Shown one piece after another: positions 13,534 through 25,836 of a DNA stretch of 64,000 nucleotides. The translations under genes were made by a program, and so were the position numbers. The notes beneath the pieces were generated by a model. That model saw only the letters and a program-made list of their open reading frames with translations. It had not been told where the DNA came from and did not search any database. Each line of letters opens with the position of its first letter. Position 1 is the stretch's first letter. Source of the DNA: Mactra quadrangularis (taxonomy: Eukaryota; Mollusca; Bivalvia; Venerida; Mactridae); assembly GCA_025267735.1 (NCBI GenBank), contig CM046298.1, positions 38,439,264 to 38,503,263 on the forward strand, in the 5' to 3' direction.

Positions 13534-14165
13534 TACCTTGTTTATGTCTTGTAAATAAAGAAGAATATAGACTGTAGTTGTGCGTTGATCCATCAATATC
13601 TATCTATCTATCCCCACCATGAAAATGGTGACTAGATAGTACTAATTACTCTAGATCTATATTCTTTATAAAAAAGTTTGGTTTAATAACCACTGAATGA
13701 GAGAAATTTAATGACCACTAATTGAGTGAAAAATGTGCTTCAAACAGAATTTGAAGAACTCAAAGAATACTTTTTGAATGGCGCTCTTTTAAGTGACCAG
13801 GTAGAATTAACAATCAGAAGTTACAGCACTTAGCACATGCTCTTATGAAAAAAACCGAGCCAATCCCATTGAAAACTACAGTAAAATTTCATGCGGACCA
13901 CTTGCACGATATCATTATTCAAAATTGGCGCCTAAACTTGTTATGCTCGTAAATACTGATAAGAGATGCGCACGAATAAATTCGTAGTCTCGCGTCATTA
14001 TCTATAAATAAACTAACCTGATACCTACCTTGATTCATATCGGAGTATAATCGTGTATACTGTTTACATATCTTTATATTTTACGTTCGTACTATACCAC
14101 TCCTAGAATATTCTTTAAAAGTCGATATTGGCGATTCCTTGTTTACCATACATTGTGTATTCAAG

Positions 14166-15362
14166 ATGGCGGTCTACAGTTTACTAAAGGAAGCTAGCGT
14201 TGTGTATTTTATCGTGTCATGTTTGTTTATTGGGATTTTTGGACAGGACTTTTCGGATAAATGTGGGGCTGTGTTACCTGGGTGCTTTTGTACCGATTAT
14301 TACATTGATTGTCAAGGGGCTGAGTTTCAGGACATACGAGAAATTTACCCTTTTATAACTAAACAAACTTATCGTATTCACATGACAGGGGGGAATCTCA
14401 TATCGATTCCAAGGAGTGTTTTCACTAACGACGAGCTTATCGGTCCGCTAACTGAGCTGAAATATCTGAATCTCTCAGACAACGGAATTAGGTCAATCGA
14501 TGAAGCAGCGTTCCTGGAGTTACCGAACCTAAAAACTCTCGATCTCTCGTACAACGATGTTTATATTAATACTAGCAAGTGGACTGACATTTTTTACTCC
14601 CTTTTGAATGTAGAAACTTTACGATTACGTCATATGCTCTGGGAGGATACGTCAATGCTGCGTGGTCCTGGATTCATGTTTTTGTCTGCTAATATGAGTC
14701 ATTTAACACAACTTGACATCAGTTTAAATGGGCTCGACATAATTGACGATGACATGAAGGCATTCCTGTGTGAGACATACACGTTAACCTCATTTAACGT
14801 CGCAGACAATCTGTTTAGAAAATTTCCAATTCCACTTTGTATGAACAATCTGAAAATGCTTGACTTGTCTAATAATAAAATAACATCTATGGACCACGTT
14901 GACGTAGAAATCATTGAAAGTTTTGTGAACCTGGACTCTATCAAACTTGGTGGAAATCCATTCAAATGCTACTGTAATTTGTATGACTTGATAAGCTGGG
15001 TAAATGAAACAGACATACTAGCTGATGCAGATCAGGTGACTTGTGCTGAGAGTGAGAACGCTTCACTGATTGGTGAACCACTGAAAGGGCTCGAGATTGT
15101 ATCGTACTGTGAACCTAGAATACCCATTTGTTATGGACCACGTGACGGTCACGTTGTACATCTTGCTAAACCTGTTTTTACTGGTATCATCATAGTTAGT
15201 ATTGTTATTGCGGCTGTCGTCATCAGTTCATGTGTTGTTTACTGCAGACGACGCAGCAGACGACATGATAAAACAACAACAACAACAACTACAAAGCTTG
15301 GAACAGAATCACGTATGACTGGTGACGTTTCTAAGAGCACTCTTTATAGTAGAATGGTGTAA
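14166..15362 (+). CDS. Leucine-rich-repeat type I membrane protein, single exon
   Basis: 398 aa. I chose the ATG at 14166 because it has a good context (CAAGATGG) and directly precedes a hydrophobic signal segment (VVYFIVSCLFIGIFG); the frame opens upstream only with non-ATG codons. After the signal comes an LRRNT cap, Cx6CxCx6C. About five or six repeats of LxxLxLSxNxI type follow (LKYLNLSDNGI, LKTLDLSYND, LTQLDISLNGL, LKMLDLSNNKI). An LRRCT cap starts at NPFKCYCNLYDLISWV, with its partner cysteines before the membrane. A single transmembrane helix lies at about 337-360, followed by a short basic tail with a run of seven Thr and the C-terminus LYSRMV. There is no TIR or kinase domain. The type suggests cell adhesion or pattern recognition at the cell surface; the ligand is unknown. 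AATAAA at 15698 is a candidate polyadenylation signal. The gene lies between two convergent galectin-like genes. Confidence 0.9.
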   Translation: MAVYSLLKEASVVYFIVSCLFIGIFGQDFSDKCGAVLPGCFCTDYYIDCQGAEFQDIREIYPFITKQTYRIHMTGGNLISIPRSVFTNDELIGPLTELKYLNLSDNGIRSIDEAAFLELPNLKTLDLSYNDVYINTSKWTDIFYSLLNVETLRLRHMLWEDTSMLRGPGFMFLSANMSHLTQLDISLNGLDIIDDDMKAFLCETYTLTSFNVADNLFRKFPIPLCMNNLKMLDLSNNKITSMDHVDVEIIESFVNLDSIKLGGNPFKCYCNLYDLISWVNETDILADADQVTCAESENASLIGEPLKGLEIVSYCEPRIPICYGPRDGHVVHLAKPVFTGIIIVSIVIAAVVISSCVVYCRRRSRRHDKTTTTTTTKLGTESRMTGDVSKSTLYSRMV

Positions 15363-18300
15363 CCATGACAACTACGACAATGATGTATATAGCAGACTTA
15401 TGACTTAAATATTATAAGTTGAGAAAATAGGGCAAAGAAATTATAAGATCATTTTCATGCTTAGGGTTTCATTGTTCCCTAATTCCATATTTTAACCCTA
15501 ATTTCTTTAGTGCAACTTGAACAATAACTGAACATATTCCAAGTATTGTTTGAAGTAATGTGGACATAATTATTGTACATATTTTGAAAATGAAAGAAAT
15601 CGTTGAGTTTTAATAAGGAAACGAACATATCCGGTGATTTTCGATATGTATTTATGTAATTATGTGTATGTTCAAATGCTGCAGAAAAAAACCCCACAAT
15701 AAATCCCCAACGACATTTGTATTACACATTTTAGTGCCTTTAAAAGATAAGAAAGGACTTCATTTTTAATAGACATGCTTATAAATTGATGGTCGTTGAC
15801 TTAAAATATGCATCTTGTAAAAAGACGACGAGTTAAACTTCGTGTATAAACATTAAAAAAACCTTTATTAAAATACAAATGCTTTTGATCCTCACGACCT
15901 TATCTATTGAACTGAAATCAAATCAAAGACTTAACGACTTGTTAAATAAATTATAACGATTGAGCATGGTGATAAATGATTCCTTCATCGACTGGGAACT
16001 ATTTTACTAACAACTATACATATTTAAATGCAACAATAGTTTCATTACTTAATCAAAATGGAGTAAATCAAGAAAACAATTTGTAAAATAAATACCCGGA
16101 TGTGTGTGCGTGGGTGACCCGGATGTGGGTCACGATATAATTCATGCTTGGAGCTTTTTGAATTTACTTTGTGCATAATATTAAGCATGTATTTAAATAT
16201 CAATTTGTTATAGACTAGTAAGACTACGGTTTGTTAATGTACATTTGTTATGTAAGGATACTAATGATGTTATGTAATTTTGGCTTTAAAGATTCAAAGT
16301 GACTGGATATTATATCAGTTACACAATAATATTGAAATTTGTTTTTTGGTCACAAAATTTTATTCAACTTTGTTGGAAACATTCAGTTATACGGTTATAT
16401 GTATAAGATATTGTTGAACTTGTCAAATACATTTAGTAACAAAATATGGATGAACTAATTACAGATATAGTCTATACTTACTGTGTACAATGACTAATGT
16501 TGTCATTGAAGATGTATATAACTATTGTTATAGTTCTATTACAGTAACCTGTCACAACTTGAATAATTACATGGTCACTGAATCTGTTATTTTTAACCCT
16601 TTTGAACTTGTTATTTCCCAGATATTCAAAATCGTAGCATGTATAGTTAGATTATCAATTATTAATATGGATTTGTGGCTCAATGTTTTAAAAGAGGTTA
16701 AATAATAACACATTCAGTGAGTGTGTAATTATTCAAGTTGTGACAGGTTAATGTAATAGAACTACATGTATACATATTTTAAATGTGTTTTTATTACTTG
16801 CTGTGATATATATCCATTATACACGTGATTTTTTTGGTATTATGCGTACACCCTTGTATTATCATCTCTCAGTTCATCATTTATATTAAAGAGGTGATTC
16901 GGTCACAAATACAACTTAAGTTTGGGTGAAAGGAAATCACAACAGGAACTCCGTATGAACGTGTTGTTCATTGACCTGTGCAATCTAACCGCCGATTTTA
17001 AAAATACAAATTTTTGTTCACATCAGCTGAAGTTGATTTTCACTGAATCTCCTTTTTTTCTGTGCCATACATTAATTCTCTGTCATTATGTTGGTAATAG
17101 TCTTTTTGTATATAAGGTAGTGCTGATCTGTAAATCTATTATTGTCTTTGACTTAGCTCTAAACATTAAGAGCTTCAAAATGACTTTTGTACAATATAAC
17201 TCAATGCTAAAGCCTGTTTGATGTTTACTTCATAATTTTGATATCACAAAAATAATTAACAAAGGGTATCGCAATTTATCACATTAGGTAGGGTGTACAA
17301 CCCGAAGTCTGGTTTCTACTCTCTCACCCTTACGTATGTCTTGCTCTCTACCTCTAAAAGTCTGTTAAATTTAAAAAAGCTATGCAAAAATGATTTAGTA
17401 TTTTCTTTTGGATGATTTATCGAAGCGCAAAATGCCATATACACTGTAATTTGTTTTAAAAAAATGTTTTTGTTATCTTTACTTTTTGTTTTTCTCACAT
17501 TTTGTTATATTTTAACATTTGTTTTTGTTATCATATTTTAATCAGAAAGCTCATACTATTTGTTATCAATATACATTGTTGACTCATTTAATAGTTAATG
17601 CCATGTCAACCATTTTTGTATTTTATACATAATTTATAGATGTGCAGATATTTTATTATTTATCAAGTACTGTAAATCGAGTTAATTTTGTGTGTGACAA
17701 GTTTCGCGATCCAATTAAATTTTTTCTATTGCTTTGTATGTTGAGAAAACATGCCAATTACAATCAAGATACAAAGGTTTTCTATAATATATTGAGCCTA
17801 TTAAACTGTACTCATATAGCACATATTTTAATTAATGGCTGTCAACATCTCAACTTAGTATAGAGGTGAATGATTAGAATAATGTTTATTTTATTCAATT
17901 AGAATTAATGTAGGTTCCATTTCCATTTTTTTCAAAAATTCTTAAGCCACTCACAAAAATCACTCGATTTATGGTATAAGTATTTGCTTATTGGCATACA
18001 TATAATTTGTACATTTATTTGTCTTTAATAAATCTATTTGTGCTTTATGTCTAGTTATATTGAATTGTAAAGCTAGCGTGGTTTGCATTCAACGACGACA
18101 CGTGGCAGGTGATGAAAGTTTACCCTCTCTCTGTTATTAAAGAAAACAAAGCGTACTAAGTTACTAACTGAGTGGTGTTAACACTGCTCAAAGTTACCTC
18201 TATATTAATATAAAGTCATTCTTTATAACCGAAACAAGCATGCTAAATCGTTATTCTCATTACTTTTCAAACCAATGGTTGAGTATACATGGTTGCAGGC

Positions 18301-18823
18301 CAGTCAGCTTATTCTTAATATAAAATGTTCTAGTCCGGTACGTACTGTATCATACCGAGAGTCATTGTTGAAAGTACAATATACATTTAGAGCTACGCAG
18401 CTACGAAGAATGGAATTGCTCCAGGTAAAGGCAAATCCCGTGGGGACAGGAGTTCCGGACTAACTGGTTGTTTTTTTTAAAATCAAAATACTTTTGAAAT
18501 GGATTTCATACATCAGTTAAGGTTTATATCTATGAATCTACATAACAAAGGCAACAACAACAACGGCAATGGGGATCAAAGAATGAAATTCATGATAGCA
18601 AAACGAGTCTTAATGCTTTTTACATATTATACGTATATAGCAAATCATGACCTCCATGACACCGCGTATATCACTTCTTTATTGTACAAGTATGCCTAAA
18701 GTTAAGTGCAATTCTCAGAGTTTCATTGCCTGGATGTCATTAAATATTTATCAAATTTTTAAATGCCAAATGCAAGTCATTGGTATAGATGTTAAGGTTG
18801 GTAGCCCAGATATCTCTTATCAG
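15363..18823. other. 3' flank of LRR gene and intergenic DNA
   Basis: No further exon was recognised. The stretch is AT-rich and holds one clear foldback element (16533-16762). TTTATT at 18678-18683 gives an AATAAA on the minus strand, 141 nt past the stop codon of galectin-like gene B, and is its likely polyadenylation signal. Confidence 0.5.
16533..16762. mobile_element. Foldback MITE with GTTCTATTACAGTAACCTGTCAC ends
   Basis: The left arm holds GTTCTATTACAGTAACCTGT, CACAACTTGAATAATTACA and CACTGAAT. The right arm holds ATTCAGTGAGTGTGTAATTA, TTCAAGTTGTGACAGGTTAA and TGTAATAGAAC. The arms are inverted repeats of about 50 nt. No gene is inside. Confidence 0.85.
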
Positions 18824-21601
18824 TTACATGTGGACACCAGTGATATATTTTATTGTTTTAAATGGACACATTGAGCCAATAAAGTAACTCTTGATTTTTG
18901 TGACATTTGATGGTGAAATAGTAGAATTGTATTCCTTGGTTGTACCATCCAGATGGATCTGTAATATAAATGATATGTGACTCGGTATTCATTATGTTAT
19001 CTTGCGAAACTGCACGATGCTTTTTACTGCAATTAATGATCACCTCCTAATTTCGTCCACCTCACATTAACACAAATAACAGACATTTCTAATCTGCTGC
19101 TTAGTTAGCTCAATCTACTGATCGAGGGTTGTAGGTTCTATTCCCGGGCGGAGCTTACTATCGTGGAGTTTGGTAAAAAAAATAATTCTAAGGCCATTCT
19201 CCCTCCTACAACTGATTATAAAACATTTAGGACAGTTTTAAGTCACTGAAAGAAGTATGCGCCAAGTAACTGGTTAACAGGTAAATCCAGAGATGTAGCC
19301 TTTTCCAGGAATGGTGAGTAGACTGACTCAGGTCGCCGTGTTATGACCTATACAATGTGTTGCTACGACTTTAAATCAAACAAAAAAAGACAGTAACAGA
19401 CGTTTGCAGCGCTGACAACTTGTTACCTTCCTAATATAATCTTGGTTGGCCAATATTACGACCAAATTCCACGAAGGTACGAGTTTAACTTTGGTGTCCG
19501 GGAATCGAACCCACCGCCGACCTTGAACCGATAGCCAATCGTTTTACCCACTAATTTTGTTGATCGGGTGGGATAAAAAGGAGAGAAGTGTACTGAGACA
19601 ATCAAGGTATACATTTACTTACAATAAATTTGTCTATGTCTGCTACAATATTTACTTTAACTTCAACGTCCGTCTTCAATCTGTAAACATAGTCTTTACG
19701 TGACATCCATACATTATTGACACGTGACTGCATGACCCATTTATCTGGTGCCCCTAGAGACATTTGTAACACAACGTTGTTTGAATCATCGCGAAGTTCC
19801 ACAGTAAATCTGTAATGATATAACAATAAACAGCGTACACCACATGCTATAATATGCTACAGAAATCTGAATGGCCTAGCTTGGACTCTTTCAATATAGG
19901 TTCAAGGTATTAGACACGTGATCTTCAGAATGTAAATGATCAATCGTTTATTTGTCAATTTCATGCATCAGATAAAATATGAAAGAATCAAATAGTGCAT
20001 GAAATTACTGCTACATGAACATAGCTTTGTCCGGAAATGCCCACGTTAGCCTGTGACATGTAATTATTCACTCTGACTTCTCTGTTCAAATTACATGAGC
20101 ACATGTTTGTGCCAGACAAACTGAAATACTTTTGTCACATGTTCTGTATTCGTAATTATGCAAACCAGACGTCAAAAGAACAACCCAACTAATGTCCCTG
20201 AGCATAGAATATACATGTAAATGTACAAGTTTATAAACAACATTTGCAATGGGCATACAAAATCTATTGTAGCAGTGTTGGATCACCTTCAATCTCCGTA
20301 AACAGATATCCTGTAGAGCAATTATAGCGAGAAGGCGAGCGGAAAATTTTAGATCGGGTTTTAATCAGATTGGATCACCTTAAAATCTCATGGACACCAA
20401 ACCCTGAAACATAGAATTCCAAGCGAACTTTTATTTAGATCAACTTACTTTGACAATCCAAAACATGGAATAACTTTCAGATCAATTCCGCTTCCAGGAC
20501 CGAGATGAATGGGTAATCTTCGTTCGTACTTTCGAATTCTTGTTACCTAGAAGAGAGGAAAATGCAAAATTCTTAAGCAATCATGGCGGCGTAAATCAAT
20601 TTCATAAATTTTGCACTTCAAATTAAAAAGGATAATAAACATAACTATGATAAGATATTCAATATGTAAAAAATATTTTACATAGTTCAATACTATTTTG
20701 AATTGATTGGCAAAACAATAATTGAAATATTTATGTTCCTTGCTTTTGACTCACGGTGAATTTTATCGTAAGAATTTTTGTGAAAATCACCTCTTACTCG
20801 GAACTCTATTTTATGGTGTTTTCCGTCCGTGCACAGGCGGTACAAACAAAGTTTCCTACACATTATTGCTGAAGAGTACGAAATATGGATTAAACCCTTT
20901 TGTTCTTTGTACATGTATTTTCATAGTAACATTGGGCACGTTCCGCAGGGAAATCGCTAGATAGCGCTTCGTCCTCTGGTACCTTTCTTGCACCAAAAGT
21001 ATTTACTATGTGACACCAAATCGAGGGTACCAGGGGACGAAGCGCCAGCTAGCGATCGCCTTGCGGAACGTGCTCATTTTGTTTGTACCGCAAGAGATTT
21101 CCAAATATTTGGATTCTGGATACAGTCTATTGCTCTTCTTTTCGTGGCCAGACTTAGTTATCCGAAACCAAATTTTTTCCTAGTGCATTGGACTAATCAC
21201 ATCCCTTCGCATGAGGCTGAAAATTTTAACAGCCCTGCTTGATACATACGAAATTAGAAATGTGGTAGATTATCCGATCAAAATATTTCTTGACCAAACT
21301 CATCGAAGTATAAAGAAATAAGTATTACCTCAAGTTTATCTGTCACTGACTGTTTCACAATATAAGTACATGTACTTTTTGAATTGAAGTTCTTTAGTTC
21401 ACACACAGTCCTTTGTTTTAGTTCACAAGTAGTGTTGGTAGCACGAGGACCACAGCATTCAATTCCTGATAAAAGACGTCCACAATGTGTTGAATCACTG
21501 GTAACAGTGTGTGACGATGTTATTTTATATTTTGTTATTATTACTGCGTGGGATAAGGTTGAAACACCACACAGTAAAATCCATAGCAACCTATATCCCA
21601 T
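18824..21601 (-). CDS. Secreted Cys-rich / galectin-like domain protein, paralogue B
   Basis: Exons on the minus strand: 21601-21329, 20546-20449, 19809-19623, 18958-18824 (693 nt, 230 aa), with the same intron phases (0, 2, 0) as gene A. The signal peptide is MGYRLLWILLCGVSTLSHA. An in-frame ATG at 21649 exists but lies upstream of where the TATA-like box at 21661-21670 would place transcription, so 21601 is preferred. The N-terminal domain shares Cx9Cx8Cx7C and the NTT sequon with gene A, and adds two cysteines (one next to the second, one before TYIVK). The galectin-like part reads LPIHLGPGSGIDLKVIPCFG, FTVELRDD.., SRVNNVWMSRKD, VKVNIVADIDKFI|IHLDGTTKEYNS. The HFNPR site is gone (QMSLG at 139-143) and the acidic pair is replaced by RK, but the Trp (W158) is kept. 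Classical galactoside binding is therefore unlikely. The last exon was found only by aligning to gene A and is the least certain part. Confidence 0.8.
19095..19390 (+). mobile_element. tRNA-derived SINE, diverged copy in intron 3 of gene B
   Basis: The head is degenerate (TTAGTTAGCTCA, ACTGATCGAGGGTTGTAGGT, TCCCGGGCGG). The body follows with GGCCATTCTCCCTCCTA, AAGTCACTGAAAGAAGTATG, GTTAACAGGTAAATCCAGA and CCTATACAATGTGTTGCTA. It is the oldest-looking of the four copies and lies antisense to the host gene. Confidence 0.8.
20934..21075. mobile_element. Foldback MITE, ATCGCTA..GGTACC family (copy 1), in intron 1 of gene B
   Basis: The arms 20934-20983 and 21027-21075 pair: GGGCACGTTCCGCAGGGAAA, TCGCTAGATAGCGCTTCGTC and CTCTGGTACC against GGTACCAGGGGACGAAGCGC, CAGCTAGCGATCGCC and TTGCGGAACGTGCTC. 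The core resembles the much longer palindrome at 30191-30428. Confidence 0.85.
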
Positions 21602-21660
21602 TTTGATTCCACGTCGGCTAGACATAGCGTTCGTTGCAAAAAAGTTCATGTTGGATCTTT

Positions 21661-21670
21661 ATATTTATAC
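21661..21670 (-). promoter_or_regulatory. Possible TATA box of galectin-like gene B
   Basis: On the minus strand the stretch reads GTATAAATAT. A start of transcription about 25-30 nt downstream (near 21640) would leave a ~40-nt leader before the ATG at 21601. Confidence 0.45.
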
Positions 21671-22137
21671 CTCTTCTGGTCTTAAAGGGGATATTCATTC
21701 GTTTTGAATCAAATTTAAACAGAATAATATCTTAAAACTGACTTCATGTACCAAATAACGACGTTTTTAAATCAAAGCACAGAAGGCGCTGAATTTGTTT
21801 GGGTCACGGAATATAAGAAAGGTGAAGGTTGTGTGGAAACAATGAGATATAAATGTAGTACAGATACTACAGATGCTATGAATTCAAAGAACAATGCCAC
21901 AGGGTTATAAATTTATATTTTAATGAACTGAAAATAATGTGGTCCCCGATCAGAGGGGTGCCTCAATTGAGTTGCCCTCAATTCATGATTTTGCAATTTT
22001 AGGCGAGAACAAAGGAGCCGTGACCTTATTCCGACTTCTGTGTGATTTCGCGCACATTTATTACTGTCACATACTAGTGTTTGTTGCAAATGAATTCTAC
22101 GGTCATATTTCATTTAAAAAAAGTTACAACATTACCG

Positions 22138-22480
22138 CAGCATCTTATAACTTCTTCAAATGAAAATCTCATCCACATTAAATATCCAATATGGCGTCGC
22201 TTAAAACGTAAATAAACAGAGGAACTGTGACCTACTTAAAATATATGCGCTTTAATCAAAGTTGTCACTGTCACAAACCTGTTCGTTTTGTGGAAAAATT
22301 ATTCAGGCAGCTTCTTAAACTGAAAATCACATCCACACGATCCAAATTATTTGGCGTCGCTTTATAATGATAGGCCTATTTAAGTAAACAAAGGACCTGT
22401 GTCTGTGCCCAACAAAAAATTGAATCTGTATGCGCTTTAATCAATATTATCACTGTCACTAATTGGTTTGTTATGTGAAA
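22138..22480. repeat. Diverged direct tandem repeat, two units of about 170 bp
   Basis: Both units run through TTCTTMAA..TGAAAATC, ATCCACA, GGCGTCGCTT, TAAACARAGGA, TATGCGCTTTAATCAA and TCACTGTCAC in the same order. Confidence 0.7.
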
Positions 22481-24384
22481 TCAACTTTACATATATTTCT
22501 TGTTTATAAATAATACCAACAAACGATAATGTATAATAAATATTGCATGAAATTTTATTTACAAATCTTCTTTCTTTCTTCTCCGTGGGTTGTTCTGTTG
22601 ACTCTTCAGCGTGGTTTGATCACGTGACAAATTGAATTTGTTATATAAACTAACCCATAGGCGAACACCTTTTAATTGAAGAGTTCAAAATTGACGTGCG
22701 TTTAATCAAAAATAATTACAACCTGAATGAAATAACAAAATCCGATTGGTCAAAAGTGAACACGTGACCTAAAAAAATGTGCTTTTATTTTCGTATAAAC
22801 TGCAGTTTTTAATGAATGACGTCATGCCGGAACTACTTTCATGACTCAAAAGCTATTTTTAGCGCTTTCCCACGCTATGACGTACAGGTCAATAACTATA
22901 ATGTCAATGGAAAGTACATGATACACAAAACCAATAAGAATGGTGTGATAAAGTTTTATTGAAAGAAATTAAAATGAGTTTAATGTACAATACAATTGTG
23001 TATTAATACCGTTCTTTATCTATATTTCATAAGATGTAATGTTCCAGAAAGTAATTGATATGCTGAATGCAGAATTAAAAACAAATCTTTAATTTTAACT
23101 TTTAAAAGCTTCCTAGACAGCATTTAAACCATTAAATGTTTATTTATATTTCTAGCGAATGAGTCTTCTTTTTCAAATGATTTTCATATCATTGCCCTTC
23201 TGAAGTGCATGCTCTAATGGACTGGTATTCATTCATATAGATATCTAAATCCTTTGGTTTCAGAGGCATCTAGTTTCACTTTATTGTCTGAAAACAAAAA
23301 AAACAACAACCAATAAATGAAGATAAATAAAGCTTTAAATACTATGAATTCGACACATTTTAAATTGATCCACAATAAGATAAGTAATCAATATTTTGGC
23401 TGGTCAATTTAGAAAAATGTCATCATGATGGCAAACATGTCAAAATCACTCAAGTTGCCTCTCATCAAGTGAAATAATCAAAGCACTGGAGTGCTGGAGG
23501 AACGATGTCCTGAACTTATTTTTTGATTAAAGAATATATAATTATGTACATTATCTATAAAATTATGTATTAAGTATCAATTAACGGAATTTAACAAAAG
23601 GATAGCACTAGACTGCTCAAGTGGTTGGCTCATGGCAAGGTTTATCTTACTTTATCAAACAAAATAAACCAGTCAAAGAATTAATTTTCATCAACACATT
23701 TTAGGGTCATGAATAGCAGCCATCTCACCAAACCAAATATTATTCTGGACTATTTTCTTTAACCACAAGGAGCTGACAACTTTTCATTTTTGGTTATCAA
23801 TGGGTATTTTTTAACGAGATCGTTAATATTTTCGTTAAAATTTTAAAGATTTGGTGTGGAATGACAAGCTGAATTTTTTTCACAAAAACATCGACTTTCT
23901 AACAATTCATTTAAGGTTTTCCCCCCAAGTACTAAGCTCTTTTGCATCAAACTACATTCCCATTTTTGTTCACGAAATTTAAGTCAAATTAACGTTTTGC
24001 ACTTGCAATTTATTCACAATTAAAATTACTCTAAGAATCGTCTATTTCCTATGAATATTTGCTTAAAATTCCGTACAAAATTATACATATTCATTCCAAA
24101 TTATGATCAAACTCTATAACTTAAAATCGCTCAAGTAAACCTTTAATGTGACACTTTGAAGACGACAACGTCATATTGCCGTATATTAAACATCCGGTAA
24201 GTGTATTAGTCATATCCAAAATGGCGGGTGTAATAACAATTTGATATAGTCACGTCGGTAAATATTTGTTTATTTCGAGTAATAATGAATTTAAACAAGT
24301 TTTCGACGTTTAAAAGTTGAAACATTCAACGTACGCATGTTATTTGACTTCCGTAACCCTAGCTAACCCTGGCAGGATTGTCTA

Positions 24385-24445
24385 TAGTTACGGAACTTCC
24401 GTAACTCTAGAACCTGGGTCTAGAGTTACGGTACCGTAACTCTAG
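24385..24445. repeat. Short nested palindrome (GTAACTCTAG)
   Basis: CCGTAACTCTAG and CTAGAGTTACGG flank AACCTGGGT, followed by GGTACCGTAACTCTAG. It can form a stable hairpin. There is no gene nearby. Confidence 0.65.
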
Positions 24446-25836
24446 CCACTGCCTTATTTGTAACGTTGACGTCGTGTTTGTTTTAGATATGCACAGAACG
24501 GTGCTCCCAAAAACTACCAAAATCATCCTTAATGTATTGACATAAGTATCGTAATATAATACGATCATTTAATATTGTTTATTACTATCGATTGATGTAA
24601 TTATGCTTCGCATATAACAGGCATTGTCAAAAACATCGTAGGCCCTTTTTACTCCAACAAGTAATCATTGCAGTTGTCACGGTTTGAGTTGTCTACGGGT
24701 TGAGTTGTCCCGTCTCCATTGCAAAATTTGTATGTCCTGAGAGTAACCTCCCTTTTCCTGAAGAGTTTCAAGAACGACAACACAAGCCAGCGTTGTATTA
24801 CATTTAAATGAGATGTTAATGAGTTTCACGCTTGAACTACGCCTCTTTGTCTATGTTGAAAATTGTTGAAGCGTGAAAAGAGTAATCTTATACTTTCTTG
24901 TTACCATTGGAACGATGTCTTAGGACATCGTTCCAAAAATTAAAAAAAACCCGTATAACATAATGATATGTACATTGGATAATATGTGTATCTAGCCATA
25001 ATGATGTAGTATCCGCAGAAGTGCATGTGTATACTCCATGCATGTACATTCTGCATTGAGTTGTGAACAAGGTCAATAATTATAACGTTTTTTTTATCAG
25101 ACCGGAATGAAAATGCTTCCAGATTAGTATGATCAGACTTTGAATCTATCCTAAGTACCGATCATTTTAAAATGTACATGGAACATAAAAGCATATAAAC
25201 CAAATAATCTCCGTAATTTTGGGGTAAATAATAAAAACCATTCACTTACTCAGTACAGATAATAGCTTGTCTTTCCATCCAATGTCTTGACATGTAAATT
25301 TCCTGACTCAGACTGACTGCTTAAGTTATCATCAAGTGATCCAAAATTCAGTAGTAAACTCTCTCATTCTGATGAAATAACTCAGCATCGGATGCTTTTC
25401 AATTCGGAGAAATGTACATCCAACAACCGCTCATTGTAATCACTGGTTTCAACGAGTTGACATATTTATCTGGGTCACAACTTGCATCATAAACTCACGT
25501 GCTCTTCGTAAAAACTTGAAACTTGTTAAACCGTTTAAAAGAGTTACACAATAGCGCACCACCTCTCATGTGTTCTTTTATCAAAAATAAAATCAATGCA
25601 TGTTCATTTCTATGTATCATTCATGCCGTTATGTCCGAAAACAATGAAAAACTGCATCCAATCGAAGAAAAACATGGCCGACGGTTGGCATAAAAAACCT
25701 GTTAACCGAATGAAATTAATGCGCACTATTACGCATTATTGCGTACTTTGGCACTATGCATTCAAAAAATAGGTCTTTTTCTAACGCATTTCTTTTGCAA
25801 ATCAGGCAACAAATTTCCAAAAAATGGTTGTAATTA

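Larger units (their letters stand above)
12307..14165. other. Intergenic region between gene A and the LRR gene
   Basis: No exon was seen. The region holds a TATCGTGATA tandem tract (12633-12690) and a 5'-truncated SINE (about 13335-13533). A TATAAATA-like stretch at about 14002-14010 is a possible, unproven promoter element for the LRR gene. Confidence 0.5.

Noticed and set aside
14139..14165. Upstream start for the LRR protein
   Set aside because: The codon at 14139 is TTG; the first ATG in frame is 14166 with good context and directly before the signal peptide.
14699..14965. Minus-strand 88-codon frame across the LRR gene
   Set aside because: It is a shadow of the LRR coding sequence on the opposite strand.
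18858..19043. 61-codon minus-strand frame as the last exon of gene B
   Set aside because: The galectin-like last exon (IHLDG..YFIGSM..) is read in another frame from the acceptor at 18959; the long frame ends in unrelated sequence.
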